A stretch of DNA of 64,000 nt. Origin: Saprospiraceae bacterium. Lineage in GTDB: Bacteria; Bacteroidota; Bacteroidia; Chitinophagales; Saprospiraceae. Below the pieces are notes generated by a model. That model had not been told where the DNA came from. It worked only from the letters and a program-made list of their open reading frames with translations, and did not search any database. Both the position numbers and the translations under genes were made by a program. The stretch covers positions 372,001-436,000 of the forward strand of contig JAQXDE010000066.1 in assembly GCA_029251525.1 (NCBI GenBank), read 5' to 3'. Shown here piece after piece: positions 27,063 to 34,856 of the stretch; position 1 is the stretch's first letter; every line of letters begins with the position of its first letter.

Positions 27063-29072
27063 TTATCTCGCGATAGAAATCAATTGTGCCACAATTCCAT
27101 TTGGCGAGATTCCTTGTAAGATATACTGCCCAGTTGCTAAGTTCGTTAAATCAAACTGGTGTTGAAATTTTTCTCCAATTTGGTCAAATGATTGATGCAA
27201 AACAACTTGCCCATCCATTGCAATTATTCTCACATTTAAGGACACAATAGTTTCTAGTGAATTAATTTGAAGTGTAATAAATTGATCAGCGGGAGTTGGA
27301 TATAATGATGTATTTGCGTGTAAAAAATGATCTGTTGTTGCAGTTGCTGGATCAATTACATTGATCGTCATAACATATTCTTCATCACTAAAGTCATCAC
27401 CATCAGACACTTTAAATTTAAATGAATCATAATTCAAGTTCTCATCACCAGTGTTTGGAAAGAATACCAAATTAGTTAAATCTTCTGTTAATATAATATC
27501 TCCAACATAAACATGCGCGCCTTCGAGGAATAAATTTCCGACTGATTCTACTTCTGTTATCATAATTGAACTTAAAGTATCACTTCCGTCTGTATCTACA
27601 AATGAAAAATCATTTTGCTCAAAGAAATAAGGAATGTTGATAAAAGTAGTAACTGAATTATCAGCCGATGTAGGAATTGAGTTTGGACGTAATTTATATA
27701 AAGTTCCTTGGTAATAACTAAGGTCATTATATCTTAAATATAAATATCCTTGATCTTCTGTCATCATAAAACTGTACACTTTCCCTAATGGATTCTCTAC
27801 TTGCGCAAAATCATTTCCATCATAAATGAAAAGTGTTTGTTCAAAATTAGTACTATTATATCCTAGGAAGAGTTTATCATTTACAGAACCTGCAAAGTTG
27901 CTGTACGTAAAGTCAGCTGGTCCAGTTACCTCAATTACTGAATTACTTCCTGTTTCTAATTTTGTCAAATGATTATTGAAGTTAATGTCATAATAAACAT
28001 AGTAGGCATTACCTGAAATGGTATCAGCATATTGAGAAAATGTATATCCTGCTGGACCATCGACCTCTATAAATTCAGTTCCATCGTAACCAAAAAGAAA
28101 TTGGTTAAAATTCACATCATACATTCCGAAGAAATCTCTGCCATCAAATCTATTGACGTAAAATGGAAATTGGTAGTTTGCAGGTACAGGTAATTGAGTT
28201 AATGTTGATCCATTTAATTCGAAAATAAAGCTATAAAAATTTGGATCGTTATAATTTAAGTACGAAGTACCTCCATCAGGGGCTAAAAAGACAACCCAGG
28301 AGAATTCGAATCCAACTGGATTAGCAATTTCAGTAAGAGTATTACCATCAAACAGATATAAAAAATTAGTGAAATTTAAATCTTCATAGAAAGACAAAAA
28401 CATTTGATCGTCAGATTCTCCTATAAAAAAAGAGTATTCAACACCTGTTGGATTTGCGATCGGAGTGAAAGTTGTTCCGTCAAATCCCACTATCTGATAA
28501 TCAAAATTATTATCATAAAATGCTAAATACATCACATCGTTAAAAATGGTAACGAAATTTCCGAAGGTTAAATCTGCAGGTGATCCTACTTCTGTTAAAT
28601 TGGTACCATCATATTCATATAAGATGGTGTTGAAATTTGTATCATACAAAAAAAGATACATTTTTGAATTGTATTCTCCGATGTATCCTCCATATTGAAG
28701 GCCTGTCGGAATGACGAATTCAGCAGCATTTCCTCCACCGTCATATTCAATAAGCATTTGGTAGAAATTTGCATCGTAGGCTGTAAAATAAAAATTGCCA
28801 TTAAACTCATGAGAATAAAATGGGAAATTCAAATCACCCATAAATGGGATTGAATTTAAATTCATTCCGTCATAGTGAAATAAGTTTGTGTAAAAATTCG
28901 GATCGAAATATTCGAAAAATAAATTCCCCTCTTCTCCTCCAGAAAACCAACTCAAGGTATAATCAGGAGGGTTAGTAATTTCCTCTAGTGTTTGAGCAGT
29001 TAAATTTTTTGAAATAAAACTAAATACTATTATTAATAGGAGTAATATTTTGTTGGTAAAGAATTTTTTCAT
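27063..29072 (-). CDS. Secreted protein with ten ~43-residue repeats and a T9SS type A sorting domain
   Basis: From ATG 29072 the protein has 669 residues. The longer frame to 29174 adds 34 residues before an evident signal peptide (MKKFFTNKILLLLIIVFSF, cleavage near LTAQ). Residues about 28-465 hold ten tandem repeats of about 43 residues, each with an [Y/F]YDxNF core followed by a [L/I]YxYDG turn and an EIxxPxG start, probably beta-propeller-like blades. A cadherin-like domain follows (about 470-575; DFSFVDTDGSD, FKVSDGDDFSDEEY). The C-terminal about 80 residues (SLYPTPADQF, GQYILQGI) form a T9SS type A sorting domain. It is exported across the outer membrane and probably cell-surface attached; the ligand is unknown. 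Confidence 0.8.
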   Translation of the reverse strand: MKKFFTNKILLLLIIVFSFISKNLTAQTLEEITNPPDYTLSWFSGGEEGNLFFEYFDPNFYTNLFHYDGMNLNSIPFMGDLNFPFYSHEFNGNFYFTAYDANFYQMLIEYDGGGNAAEFVIPTGLQYGGYIGEYNSKMYLFLYDTNFNTILYEYDGTNLTEVGSPADLTFGNFVTIFNDVMYLAFYDNNFDYQIVGFDGTTFTPIANPTGVEYSFFIGESDDQMFLSFYEDLNFTNFLYLFDGNTLTEIANPVGFEFSWVVFLAPDGGTSYLNYNDPNFYSFIFELNGSTLTQLPVPANYQFPFYVNRFDGRDFFGMYDVNFNQFLFGYDGTEFIEVDGPAGYTFSQYADTISGNAYYVYYDINFNNHLTKLETGSNSVIEVTGPADFTYSNFAGSVNDKLFLGYNSTNFEQTLFIYDGNDFAQVENPLGKVYSFMMTEDQGYLYLRYNDLSYYQGTLYKLRPNSIPTSADNSVTTFINIPYFFEQNDFSFVDTDGSDTLSSIMITEVESVGNLFLEGAHVYVGDIILTEDLTNLVFFPNTGDENLNYDSFKFKVSDGDDFSDEEYVMTINVIDPATATTDHFLHANTSLYPTPADQFITLQINSLETIVSLNVRIIAMDGQVVLHQSFDQIGEKFQHQFDLTNLATGQYILQGISPNGIVAQLISIAR

Positions 29073-29345
29073 TAGTTGAAGATTTAATTTTTCCAAAATT
29101 AAAAACTTCACAAAGTACTCAGAAAATTTGATGCGTTTTATACTGGATAATAGCCGACAAATGAGTGGTAACAAATAAGGAGATAACGACTCTTGATTTT
29201 TAGTTTAAATCAGACTTTTAATGAAATATTTTATAAAAGTCGACTTGTGTTTTTATGGGTAAGTTGATTTTTTTTTAAACCTCAGGTCTCTTTTTCTGTT
29301 AATCAAAAAATATTATTTTATAAAGTCATTGGTAAAAAGTAATTA

Positions 29346-29957
29346 ATGAAAAAACTACTTAGAAATATTATCAATAAAGCTTGGAGTTATGATGCTTATC
29401 AAACAAAGGTTTATGAACTATTTGACCAAGGAAAAACTACTGGGATGAATCATAGTGTTGCTATGATGAATTATACAAAGTTAAATATTTTCCGAATGAA
29501 ACGCTTGGATAAAACAACTCGTTTGACTGAAAATACAATTACTCAAATTCAAAGAGAAACTAGGAAAGTTATATGGCTAGTAATAACAGAGGCATGGTGC
29601 GGAGATGCTGCCCAAATTATGCCGGTGATTAACAAGTTAGCATTAGAAAATGAATATATCGATTTAAACATAATCCTTCGAGATGAAAATTTGGGTATAA
29701 TGGATCAATTTTTAACTAATGGAACTCGATCCATTCCAATTTTGATTATACTAGATGCTAAAACTTTGGAAGTATTAAATCGCTGGGGACCACGTCCTTT
29801 AGAATTACAGAAAATAGTGATGGATGCAAAGTTTAATGCAATAAATAATCCTGGTGAAAGTAAAGGCATTTGGGCTGAGGCAAAAAGGAAAGCACAACTT
29901 TGGTATTCAAAAGATAAATCAAAGACTATCCAAGAGGAAATATTAAATATTATGTGA
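29346..29957 (+). CDS. Thioredoxin-family protein with a single-cysteine WCGDA motif
   Basis: A 203-residue cytoplasmic protein. The central fold is thioredoxin-like: TEAWCGDAAQIMPV around residue 80-93, and a cis-proline segment SIPILIILD around 135. The usual CxxC has only the first cysteine, so a plain dithiol reductase role is unlikely; monothiol or bacilliredoxin-like chemistry is possible. Bacteroidota carry many such WCGD proteins of unknown partner. The start ATG at 29346 follows an AT-rich leader. A strong terminator follows. Confidence 0.8.
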   Translation: MKKLLRNIINKAWSYDAYQTKVYELFDQGKTTGMNHSVAMMNYTKLNIFRMKRLDKTTRLTENTITQIQRETRKVIWLVITEAWCGDAAQIMPVINKLALENEYIDLNIILRDENLGIMDQFLTNGTRSIPILIILDAKTLEVLNRWGPRPLELQKIVMDAKFNAINNPGESKGIWAEAKRKAQLWYSKDKSKTIQEEILNIM

Positions 29958-29990
29958 GAATTCAGATGTATTGCACATAAGGTAACGCGA

Positions 29991-30012
29991 GGGTAAATTA
30001 TTTACCTTTTTA
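29991..30012 (+). terminator. Terminator of the thioredoxin-family gene
   Basis: GGTAAA-TTA-TTTACC, extended by outer G-U and A-U pairs to 8 bp, is followed by TTTTT. Confidence 0.85.
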
Positions 30013-30598
30013 AATTCTTCTTAACTATATATTATTCGTGCTTGTTTGCAACTGGTTGTACATCGCCTAATCTTATTATTTTATCTGATCAGACGCTCGT
30101 TTTTAATTCATTTTTAAGAGATTTAATGCTTTATAGATAATGTAAAGTAATGAATTATATTATTTGAATGATATGAATGGCAGTCTATTATTGTTAGGTT
30201 GACTAATCAAATTTACTTTAGTAGATGTTTTTTCTGTTTTTTTTCAAAAGGGGAAATTAGATTCGGGTGGATTTAATTTCTTGTAAAATGAGCTATTCAC
30301 CTTTAAGACCAAATCGATCTATTAATCCTTGAAAATACCAAATATTCAAAGAGTGACTTCCTGTGGCAAGAGCAACAGAGTCTACTTAAAACTTCATTCA
30401 TTGGGGTTTAATCATTGTCAATGACTACACTAGTAATTATATCAAACGATGAGGTGACTATTTGGAAAAAGAACTATGGTCTATTGGTTATTAATAATAA
30501 AAGTGGTATTAGTTTTCTAGTTTATATATTTTTCAAGGTTGAATGATTGACATGGTTTGGTTTTTTCCGGAATAACTAATGATTAAAAACACCATATG
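30013..30598. other. Non-coding stretch upstream of the small-RNA array
   Basis: No open frame of note on either strand and no database-recognisable RNA that I can name. At 30536-30570 a segment (TTGAATGATTGACATGG, then TTTGGTTTTTT) loosely resembles the terminator region of the middle sRNA unit and might be a decayed further copy. No matching promoter was found 100 nt upstream. Confidence 0.5.
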
Positions 30599-30645
30599 TA
30601 TGTGATAAATGTCACATATATTTATTTTTATTGCAATTATATTTG
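30599..30645 (+). promoter_or_regulatory. Crp-like site plus TATATTTG promoter, unit 1
   Basis: A 20-bp palindrome, TATGTGA-N6-TCACATA at 30599-30618, contains the full Crp consensus core TGTGA-N6-TCACA. TATATTTG at 30638-30645 matches the Bacteroidota -7 box. With a start near 30650 the palindrome centre is at about -41.5, the class II activator position. No -33 TTTG is seen, as expected for an activator-dependent promoter. Confidence 0.7.
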
Positions 30646-30649
30646 TAGC

Positions 30650-30750
30650 ATATTCAAATAGACAACAGTATTTATAAAACAATCCCGTGTATTTAATATC
30701 CCAATAGCCAAAAATTCCTTACACCATTGATTTGAGTGTGGGGTTTTTTT
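30650..30750 (+). ncRNA. Candidate Crp-regulated small RNA, unit 1
   Basis: A predicted transcript of about 100 nt runs from the TATATTTG promoter to an intrinsic terminator: 8-bp stem CCTTACAC/GTGTGGGG (30717-30724 and 30736-30743) then seven T. No start codon with a usable frame lies inside. It contains TATCCCA at 30697-30703 and a CC-AAAA-TT-CCTT block running into the terminator. Both are shared with unit 2 at nearly the same distance from the promoter. The same strand and layout repeat 400 bp further on. Evidence is architectural; expression is not shown. Confidence 0.6.
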
Positions 30751-30798
30751 ATTGGATTATAAATATAGTAAAGTAGATTAATTTATGGAGTAGAACCA

Positions 30799-30826
30799 GA
30801 ATTAAGAGTGGTACCACTCTTAATTC
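30799..30826. repeat. Perfect 28-bp palindrome
   Basis: The two halves GAATTAAGAGTGGT and ACCACTCTTAATTC are exact reverse complements with no loop. It lies between unit 1 and the diverged middle unit and touches the degenerate Crp-like site at 30826. The lack of a loop and of a T-tract favours a DNA operator over a terminator. Confidence 0.9.
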
Positions 30827-30871
30827 ATGACTTTTATCTTCATCTATTTATTTTTTACAAACTTAAATTTG
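30826..30871 (+). promoter_or_regulatory. Degenerate Crp-like site plus TAAATTTG, middle unit
   Basis: CATGACTTTTATCTTC at 30826-30841 keeps the left TGA, the spacer CTTTTA and the right TC of the unit 2 site (TGTGACTTTTATCACA) but has lost the outer bases. TAAATTTG at 30864-30871 is a -7 box at 34 nt centre-to-centre, against 33 in the intact units. Confidence 0.35.
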
Positions 30872-30875
30872 CATT

Positions 30876-30967
30876 GATCTGAAACAACAACCTCTGAGCA
30901 TTTCATAATGTTATTAGCTATCGTATAAAACCAAATGGCCTTGAATCATTGAAGATGCAGGATTTTT
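30876..30967 (+). ncRNA. Diverged third member of the small-RNA family (middle unit)
   Basis: A region of about 90 nt runs from the TAAATTTG box to a T5 tract at 30963-30967. Its end (AAAACCAAATGGCCTTGAATC, with GATGCAGG) aligns with the end of unit 2 (AAAACCTAAACAACCTTGCAT, with GATGCAGG). The terminator stem is imperfect (CCT-G-ATC/GAT-C-AGG). GAAACAACA near its start resembles GAAACAATC in unit 2. It may be a decayed or weakly active copy. Confidence 0.35.
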
Positions 30968-30998
30968 AACTGTTAAACGATCAGCAAAATTAATCTTC

Positions 30999-31045
30999 TT
31001 TGTGACTTTTATCACAAATGTTTACTTTTAATACATCTATATTTG
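30999..31045 (+). promoter_or_regulatory. Crp-like site plus TATATTTG promoter, unit 2
   Basis: The 20-bp palindrome TTTGTGA-N6-TCACAAA at 30999-31018 again has the exact Crp core. TATATTTG at 31038-31045 lies at the same distance as in unit 1, so the two promoters are exact 400-bp translations of each other while the surrounding bases differ. Confidence 0.7.
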
Positions 31046-31049
31046 AAGG

Positions 31050-31146
31050 GTACTTTGAAACAATCGTACTATGTAGAAAAATAACGTTTTTTGTTTATCC
31101 CACAAAACCTAAACAACCTTGCATTATCCTGATGCAGGGTTGTTTT
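31050..31146 (+). ncRNA. Candidate Crp-regulated small RNA, unit 2
   Basis: A predicted transcript of about 97 nt ends in a strong terminator: 12-bp stem ACAACCTTGCAT/ATGCAGGGTTGT (31113-31124 and 31132-31143, one G-U pair), 7-nt loop, then TTTT. TATCCCA occurs at 31096-31102, that is 58 nt after the start of the -7 box (59 in unit 1). The CC-T-AAA-CAA-CCTTG block follows. No coding frame is present. The exposed C-rich block is a possible pairing seed. Confidence 0.6.
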
Positions 31147-31151
31147 ATTAA

Positions 31152-31498
31152 TAAAAGTCTATATCAGCATTATTAGGTAATCAAACATTTGATTGTATTA
31201 AATTCTTGTTGCCAAAAGTCTGTTCTGAAGTATATCAGTTTTAAAGTCCTACCAAAACCAAAGATTAAATCACAATTTTGTTAGGTTAGTTAATTAGTGG
31301 CAAAAATAACTAAGTACCTCAAAAATAAAGTCTAATTTTTTTGTTTTAAAAGAAAGCAATGATGGAAAATAGGTGAGAAAAACTTCGAAATTTTTTCCAA
31401 GGTAAGTTAAAAAAAATAATAGCGATGTCTATAAACAGAAGAGCTTTGTATTAAATTATTCCTATTGGGGTTTTACCTTTGTCATAAATGTAGGTATT
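31152..31498. other. Intergenic region between the small-RNA array and proC
   Basis: No gene, RNA or clear terminator recognised. It is AT-rich throughout. Confidence 0.55.
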
Positions 31499-32314
31499 TT
31501 ATTTAAAAACATTAACCCCTCCTAATTCCTCTGCCCGATCAAATGCTGCTTGAGCTCCAGCAATAATATCTTTACTCAAACTTTCATTTTGGTAAAAGGC
31601 CATTGCAGCTTCTGTAGTTCCACCTTTTGAAGAAACTTTGGCAATCCATTCTTTACATGAGAAATTATTTTTATTGTACAAGTCAACGGCGCCTTTGAAA
31701 GTCTGACTCACTAAAAGCTCAGCCTCAGATTCATTAAATCCCATTTCTTTAGCAGCTTTCATCATTGCATCCATGAAATAAAAAACATATGCAGGGCCAC
31801 TCCCAGAAATAGCAGTTGAAGCATCAATGGCTTTTTCATTTTCAACATAAATAGTTTTTCCAGTAGTATTGAGGAGGTTTTGAACCATAACTAATTCGAT
31901 TCTGGTTACTTCATTAGAAGAAGTAAAAGCAGTCATGCCCATTCCAATTTGGGCAGGTAGGTTGGGCATTGCTCGAATCACCTTTTTGACACCAAGCGCT
32001 TCACAAATCGTTTCTATTTTAACTCCAGCCATGATTGACATAAAAACTTGTTGGCTATCCGCAAGTGGTTTTAGCGTTTCAAACAATACGTTTGCATCTT
32101 GAGGTTTGACAGCAAAAATGATTAAATCTGCTATTGTAAAACATCCTTCGGGTGAACCATAGACAGTGCCTATGTCTTTTTGTGAGAGGATTGCTGCTTT
32201 TTCGGGAGACTTCTCTAAGATCATCATATCTTCCTTGCTAGTAATATGACTTCTTAAAAAACTTTGTGCATAGGTTAATCCCATGTTTCCTCCTCCAATA
32301 ACTAAAATTTTCAT
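31499..32314 (-). CDS. proC: Pyrroline-5-carboxylate reductase
   Basis: A 271-residue enzyme of normal length. It reduces 1-pyrroline-5-carboxylate to L-proline with NAD(P)H in the cytoplasm. The dinucleotide-binding motif GGGNMG is at 7-12. The conserved C-terminal signature is AISGSGPAYVFYFMDAM, followed by SSKGGTTEAAMAF. A 46-codon frame ends 7 nt upstream of the start and may be co-transcribed. Confidence 0.96.
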   Translation of the reverse strand: MKILVIGGGNMGLTYAQSFLRSHITSKEDMMILEKSPEKAAILSQKDIGTVYGSPEGCFTIADLIIFAVKPQDANVLFETLKPLADSQQVFMSIMAGVKIETICEALGVKKVIRAMPNLPAQIGMGMTAFTSSNEVTRIELVMVQNLLNTTGKTIYVENEKAIDASTAISGSGPAYVFYFMDAMMKAAKEMGFNESEAELLVSQTFKGAVDLYNKNNFSCKEWIAKVSSKGGTTEAAMAFYQNESLSKDIIAGAQAAFDRAEELGGVNVFK

Positions 32315-32321
32315 TTAAATG

Positions 32322-32462
32322 TTATTTTGATTTTTGAAGAAATAGTTGACTAAATGTTTCTCTGATTTTTTTACGTAAGAAGACAAATAACGTTTCTTTT
32401 TTAAAATCTTTTCGTCTAATCCTTAGGGTATTTGCAACAGCCTGATTTAGTCTGTTTTTCAT
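32322..32462 (-). CDS. Small basic hypothetical protein upstream of proC
   Basis: A 46-residue frame starts at ATG 32462, stops at 32322 and leaves only 7 nt to the proC ATG. The peptide is strongly basic (R/K-rich, e.g. LRIRRKDFKKE and FLRKKIRETF) and predicted helical. It has no cysteine and no signal sequence. It has no recognised family and no clear ribosome site, which is usual in this phylum. It may be a real small protein, a leader peptide, or chance. Confidence 0.35.
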   Translation of the reverse strand: MKNRLNQAVANTLRIRRKDFKKETLFVFLRKKIRETFSQLFLQKSK

Positions 32463-32528
32463 TTTAATTTTTTTATATTAGCTAATACGTAATTTTTAGC
32501 CTCCCTAATTTTTTTACAAAATATACCA

Positions 32529-33383
32529 ATGAGTTTAAGAATAATTTTTTTAATGGTTTTTACAATACTCTATTTTATCATAGGACAGTGGTTATATACA
32601 TTCAAAGTTATAGGTACCTCTAGCAATGATAAGTCTACTGCTGTGACTGTCGATGATCAAATTATTGATGAAGATTCAATAAAGATAAATACCAATCAAT
32701 ATAAAGGAGTATTAACGTTCAATTGGTCAGATGAATTACCTATTGCTTCTGATAATTTTGAAAATTATCAAAATGAAATCCTGATTGGCTTGGAAGAAGG
32801 TATTGATTTAGAGATTACAGGTTATTATTTTTCAGAAGAGGAGTTTCCGCATAGTTTTGAAAACCTGGGAATGGCTAGAGCTGACGAACTAAGGAAATTA
32901 TTTATTGATTTTATCGGTGAAGATCGCATAATCATAAATAGTAAGTTGGTAGATGATATAGAAGGTGCGAAAAATAATCCTTTCGAGGCATCCGAATTTA
33001 ATTGGGTTACTAGATCAAGAGTGGATGAAACAACTATTCGTGAATTCGATCTAAATAACATTACTATTAATTTTCCATTTAATTCCTCCGATAAAGAAAA
33101 AAATAAAGAAATGGATGATTATCTCCTAGAATTAGCGGTATATCTCCGGGAAACGGGAAAGTCTGCTCTTGTTAATGGACATACAGATAGTACAGGTGAT
33201 CCTGTTTATAATTACCACTTAGGATTGCAGCGAGCTATAAAAATTCGAAATTTGTTAGTGGAATTTGGTGCCGATAAAAGTAAAATTTCTGTTGATTCTA
33301 AAGGAAAACGATATCCAATTGCCTCAAACCTTACTAGGGAAGGCGAATATAAGAATAGGAGAGTGGAGATAATATTGAATTAA
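32529..33383 (+). CDS. OmpA-family envelope protein with N-terminal membrane anchor
   Basis: A 284-residue protein. One hydrophobic segment (about 4-25) anchors it. The C-terminal OmpA-like domain (about 175-284) has NGHTDSTGDPVYNYHLGLQRA and the final NRRVEIIL, which in this family bind peptidoglycan. The middle part (about 60-150; ITGYYFSEEE, then NLGMARADELRKLF) looks like a second, degenerate OmpA-type domain. It is followed 52 nt later by a coiled-coil/helix-hairpin-helix membrane protein on the same strand. The two form a pair seen in many Bacteroidota, with unknown shared function. Confidence 0.85.
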   Translation: MSLRIIFLMVFTILYFIIGQWLYTFKVIGTSSNDKSTAVTVDDQIIDEDSIKINTNQYKGVLTFNWSDELPIASDNFENYQNEILIGLEEGIDLEITGYYFSEEEFPHSFENLGMARADELRKLFIDFIGEDRIIINSKLVDDIEGAKNNPFEASEFNWVTRSRVDETTIREFDLNNITINFPFNSSDKEKNKEMDDYLLELAVYLRETGKSALVNGHTDSTGDPVYNYHLGLQRAIKIRNLLVEFGADKSKISVDSKGKRYPIASNLTREGEYKNRRVEIILN

Positions 33384-33435
33384 CTTATCGAAAGGATGGG
33401 TTGACTTATTTTAATCATTTTTTAAAAAAAATACG

Positions 33436-34725
33436 ATGACTGTATCTATATATTTAGGAATCTTTGATATCTGTCCAAACTGTTCCTTGTGGCTTCTTTT
33501 GTTAATGTTAGGAGCTTGGTTTTTAGGTTGGTTACTTGGGTATTGGATAAAAGATTACCGTTTAAAAGCCGAAATAAATGGACTGCATAGAGATATAAAA
33601 AATTGGAAAAATAAATTGACCAAAACGGAATCTGAGGTAGAACAAGCAAAATATGACCGAGAAAAAATAGGCGGCGAAATTGCAACTACAAAATCAAGGT
33701 TGTTAGACTCGAATGTTCGATACAAAGCATTACAAGAAAAATATAATCAATTAGAATCAAAAGGAGGAGAAGATGTGGGCGTTTCGAAATTGGAAAATTA
33801 TATTGTTGATTTGGAGAGAAAATTAGCTGTGTCCTATGATAATATTACTAAAATGGAAGCTGATTATGCTATACTTAAATCTAGTTACGGAGATTTGGAA
33901 ATGGAAAGCAATAAAATTGTAGCGGTTCCTAATCAAGATTTTTCTTTAGAGAAAGAAACTCTTAATGCTAGAATTTTTGAATTAGAATTGATGCTTGCAT
34001 CTAGATTAATAGAGGATAAATCTGAATCAGGGGATAGGAATAAGAAGAGGAAAGTCAAGAAGAAGTCTAAGAAGAAGACAAAGAATAAAAAAAAAGAAAA
34101 TAATTACAAAGGGAAGGAAGATTTTGGCGGGCAGAGCTCAGGATATACTTTAGCCTTTGCAGATAGTAATCTACAAGTTATTGAGGGTATCGGGCCAAAA
34201 ATTGAAGGTGTGTTGCATGGTGAAGGAATTGATACATGGAAACAATTATCAAATACTACTACTGATCGACTTCGGGAGATTTTAGATAAAGAAGGTGCTA
34301 GATATAAAATGCATGATCCCTCTTCTTGGGCTGAGCAAGCAGGATTAGCCGATAAAAGTACCTGGGATGAATTAGTTGCACTACAAAAAAAACTTGGAGG
34401 TTCAGGTGATAAGGGAACGAACTCAAAGGTAGAAAAATTATATTTTAGGTTTTTGGGTTTTGCCAATGTTAAACCAAATGATTTTAAAGTAATTGAAGGC
34501 GTCGGCCCAAAAATTGAAAATTTATTGAAAGGAGAGGGGATTATAACTTGGAAAAAATTATCCAAAATCAAATTAGAGGATATTCAAGTTGTTTTGGATA
34601 ATGCAGGTTCTTCTTACAAATTAGCAAATCCAAGTACCTGGCCAAAGCAAGCAAAAATGGCTAGCAATGGGGACTGGACTAGTCTAAGGAATTATCAAGA
34701 TAAGCTAAAAGGAGGGAAAGAATAA
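33436..34725 (+). CDS. Membrane-anchored coiled-coil protein with two helix-hairpin-helix repeats
   Basis: A 429-residue protein. A transmembrane segment (about 17-37) is followed by a long coiled coil (about 45-185) and a very lysine-rich linker (about 198-222). Two repeats of about 75 residues each follow, at about 245-315 and 355-425. Each repeat begins VIEGIGPKIE or VIEGVGPKIE and ends with an SxW...QAxxA...W..L...Q.KL pattern. The GIGPKIE turn is a helix-hairpin-helix fold that usually contacts DNA, as in the so-called flap-endonuclease-like HhH family; here it is tethered to a membrane. It lies next to an OmpA-type gene. Function is unknown. Confidence 0.8.
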   Translation: MTVSIYLGIFDICPNCSLWLLLLMLGAWFLGWLLGYWIKDYRLKAEINGLHRDIKNWKNKLTKTESEVEQAKYDREKIGGEIATTKSRLLDSNVRYKALQEKYNQLESKGGEDVGVSKLENYIVDLERKLAVSYDNITKMEADYAILKSSYGDLEMESNKIVAVPNQDFSLEKETLNARIFELELMLASRLIEDKSESGDRNKKRKVKKKSKKKTKNKKKENNYKGKEDFGGQSSGYTLAFADSNLQVIEGIGPKIEGVLHGEGIDTWKQLSNTTTDRLREILDKEGARYKMHDPSSWAEQAGLADKSTWDELVALQKKLGGSGDKGTNSKVEKLYFRFLGFANVKPNDFKVIEGVGPKIENLLKGEGIITWKKLSKIKLEDIQVVLDNAGSSYKLANPSTWPKQAKMASNGDWTSLRNYQDKLKGGKE

Positions 34726-34856
34726 TTCCTTTCTTTTTACATTAATAATGTAGGCATTTTTATTTAGGTTTATTTATTAAAGTCCTAGTTTTAAAAAGAA
34801 AATTGTAAAGGTTTTCTATTGAGATTCCTTAAAATAAAATCTTAATTTATTATTTT

